A stretch of DNA of 64,000 bases from Prostheceraeus crozeri (Eukaryota > Platyhelminthes > Polycladida > Euryleptidae): assembly GCA_907163375.1 (NCBI GenBank), contig CAJQUW010006340.1, forward strand, positions 62,001-126,000, given 5' to 3'. Of this stretch, positions 63,786 to 64,000 are shown piece by piece. The position numbers and the translations under genes are program-made. A model generated the notes under the pieces. That model ran no database searches, had not been told where the DNA came from, and saw nothing but the letters and a program-made list of their open reading frames with translations. How positions within the stretch are numbered: position 1 is the first letter of the stretch; each line of letters begins with the position of its first letter.

Positions 63786-64000
63786 GAAAATTGAAAATAT
63801 GGAAATTCACTGATAGAAATGTGAAAATTTCTATCAACCTCTTGAGGTTGATAAATCTGTGAATGATCATCGAGAAAGTTATAAAAACTTAAAATATCGG
63901 AGAAATGATTGCAAATACAACTTAAAAATGGGAAAACGGCTTTTGATTTTCAATTTTACTGTCAGTAACAAACTATTTGTCAGAATGGCAAATTTGGATA

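Overview
This window is eukaryotic: an intron-rich, AT-rich stretch of an invertebrate animal genome. It is dominated by one host gene on the + strand, an ABC transporter of subfamily C (ABCC/MRP type, closest by motif memory to MRP1/ABCC1). I could place 22 exons between 4900 and 55335. They give 4317 nt of coding sequence, 1438 codons plus a stop, with compatible phases at every junction. The 5' exons encoding roughly the first 100 residues of TMD0 were not found. They lie upstream of the window or are too diverged to recognise, so the promoter and start codon are not annotated. The non-LTR and DNA-transposon mix (L2/CR1-like, RTE-like, hAT, Tc1/mariner, tRNA SINEs) suggests a marine invertebrate, possibly a deuterostome, but I cannot name the species.

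Layout. 1-4899 carries no recognised host exon but holds a 2.75-kb hAT-type non-autonomous element (1706-4453, 8-bp target duplication) with a long-armed foldback nested in it. 4900-10429 holds exons 1-5 (TMD0 end, L0 linker, start of TMD1), with a near-perfect 232-bp hairpin element and a mariner remnant in introns 4. Intron 5 (10430-20782) contains a decayed LINE, a zinc-knuckle/endonuclease-type retroelement fragment interrupted by another LINE 3' end, and a dense cluster of hairpin repeats (about 14.2-18.2 kb). Exons 6-11 (20783-24498) encode the rest of TMD1 and the Walker A of NBD1. Intron 11 (24499-32905) holds a nested stack: a CR1-like LINE split by a complete hAT transposon with an open 742-codon transposase, and again by a 744-bp foldback.

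Exons 12-14 complete NBD1 and the L1 linker. Intron 14-15 space and intron 15 carry an L2-like LINE with a long RT ORF and an RTE-like LINE. Exons 15-22 encode TMD2 and NBD2, ending at a stop at 55333-55335, with a candidate polyadenylation signal near 55779. Downstream (55.8-64 kb) there are only repeat remnants: a Tc1/mariner copy, an unclassified repeat-type protein fossil, a GC-rich inverted-repeat element, and a short-period repeat at the right edge.

The host gene would make a plasma-membrane or vesicle-membrane ATP-driven exporter of organic anions and conjugates. The mobile elements sit in its introns, which are of two kinds: five introns of only 60-75 bp, and several multi-kilobase ones filled with repeats. 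The most unusual signals are the hairpin family sharing a CGAG-CCGAAGG-CGAG core on unrelated arms, a 56-bp perfect palindrome flanked by a 6-bp duplication inside a repeat whose empty version is also in the window, and the two hAT elements with exact 8-bp target duplications.
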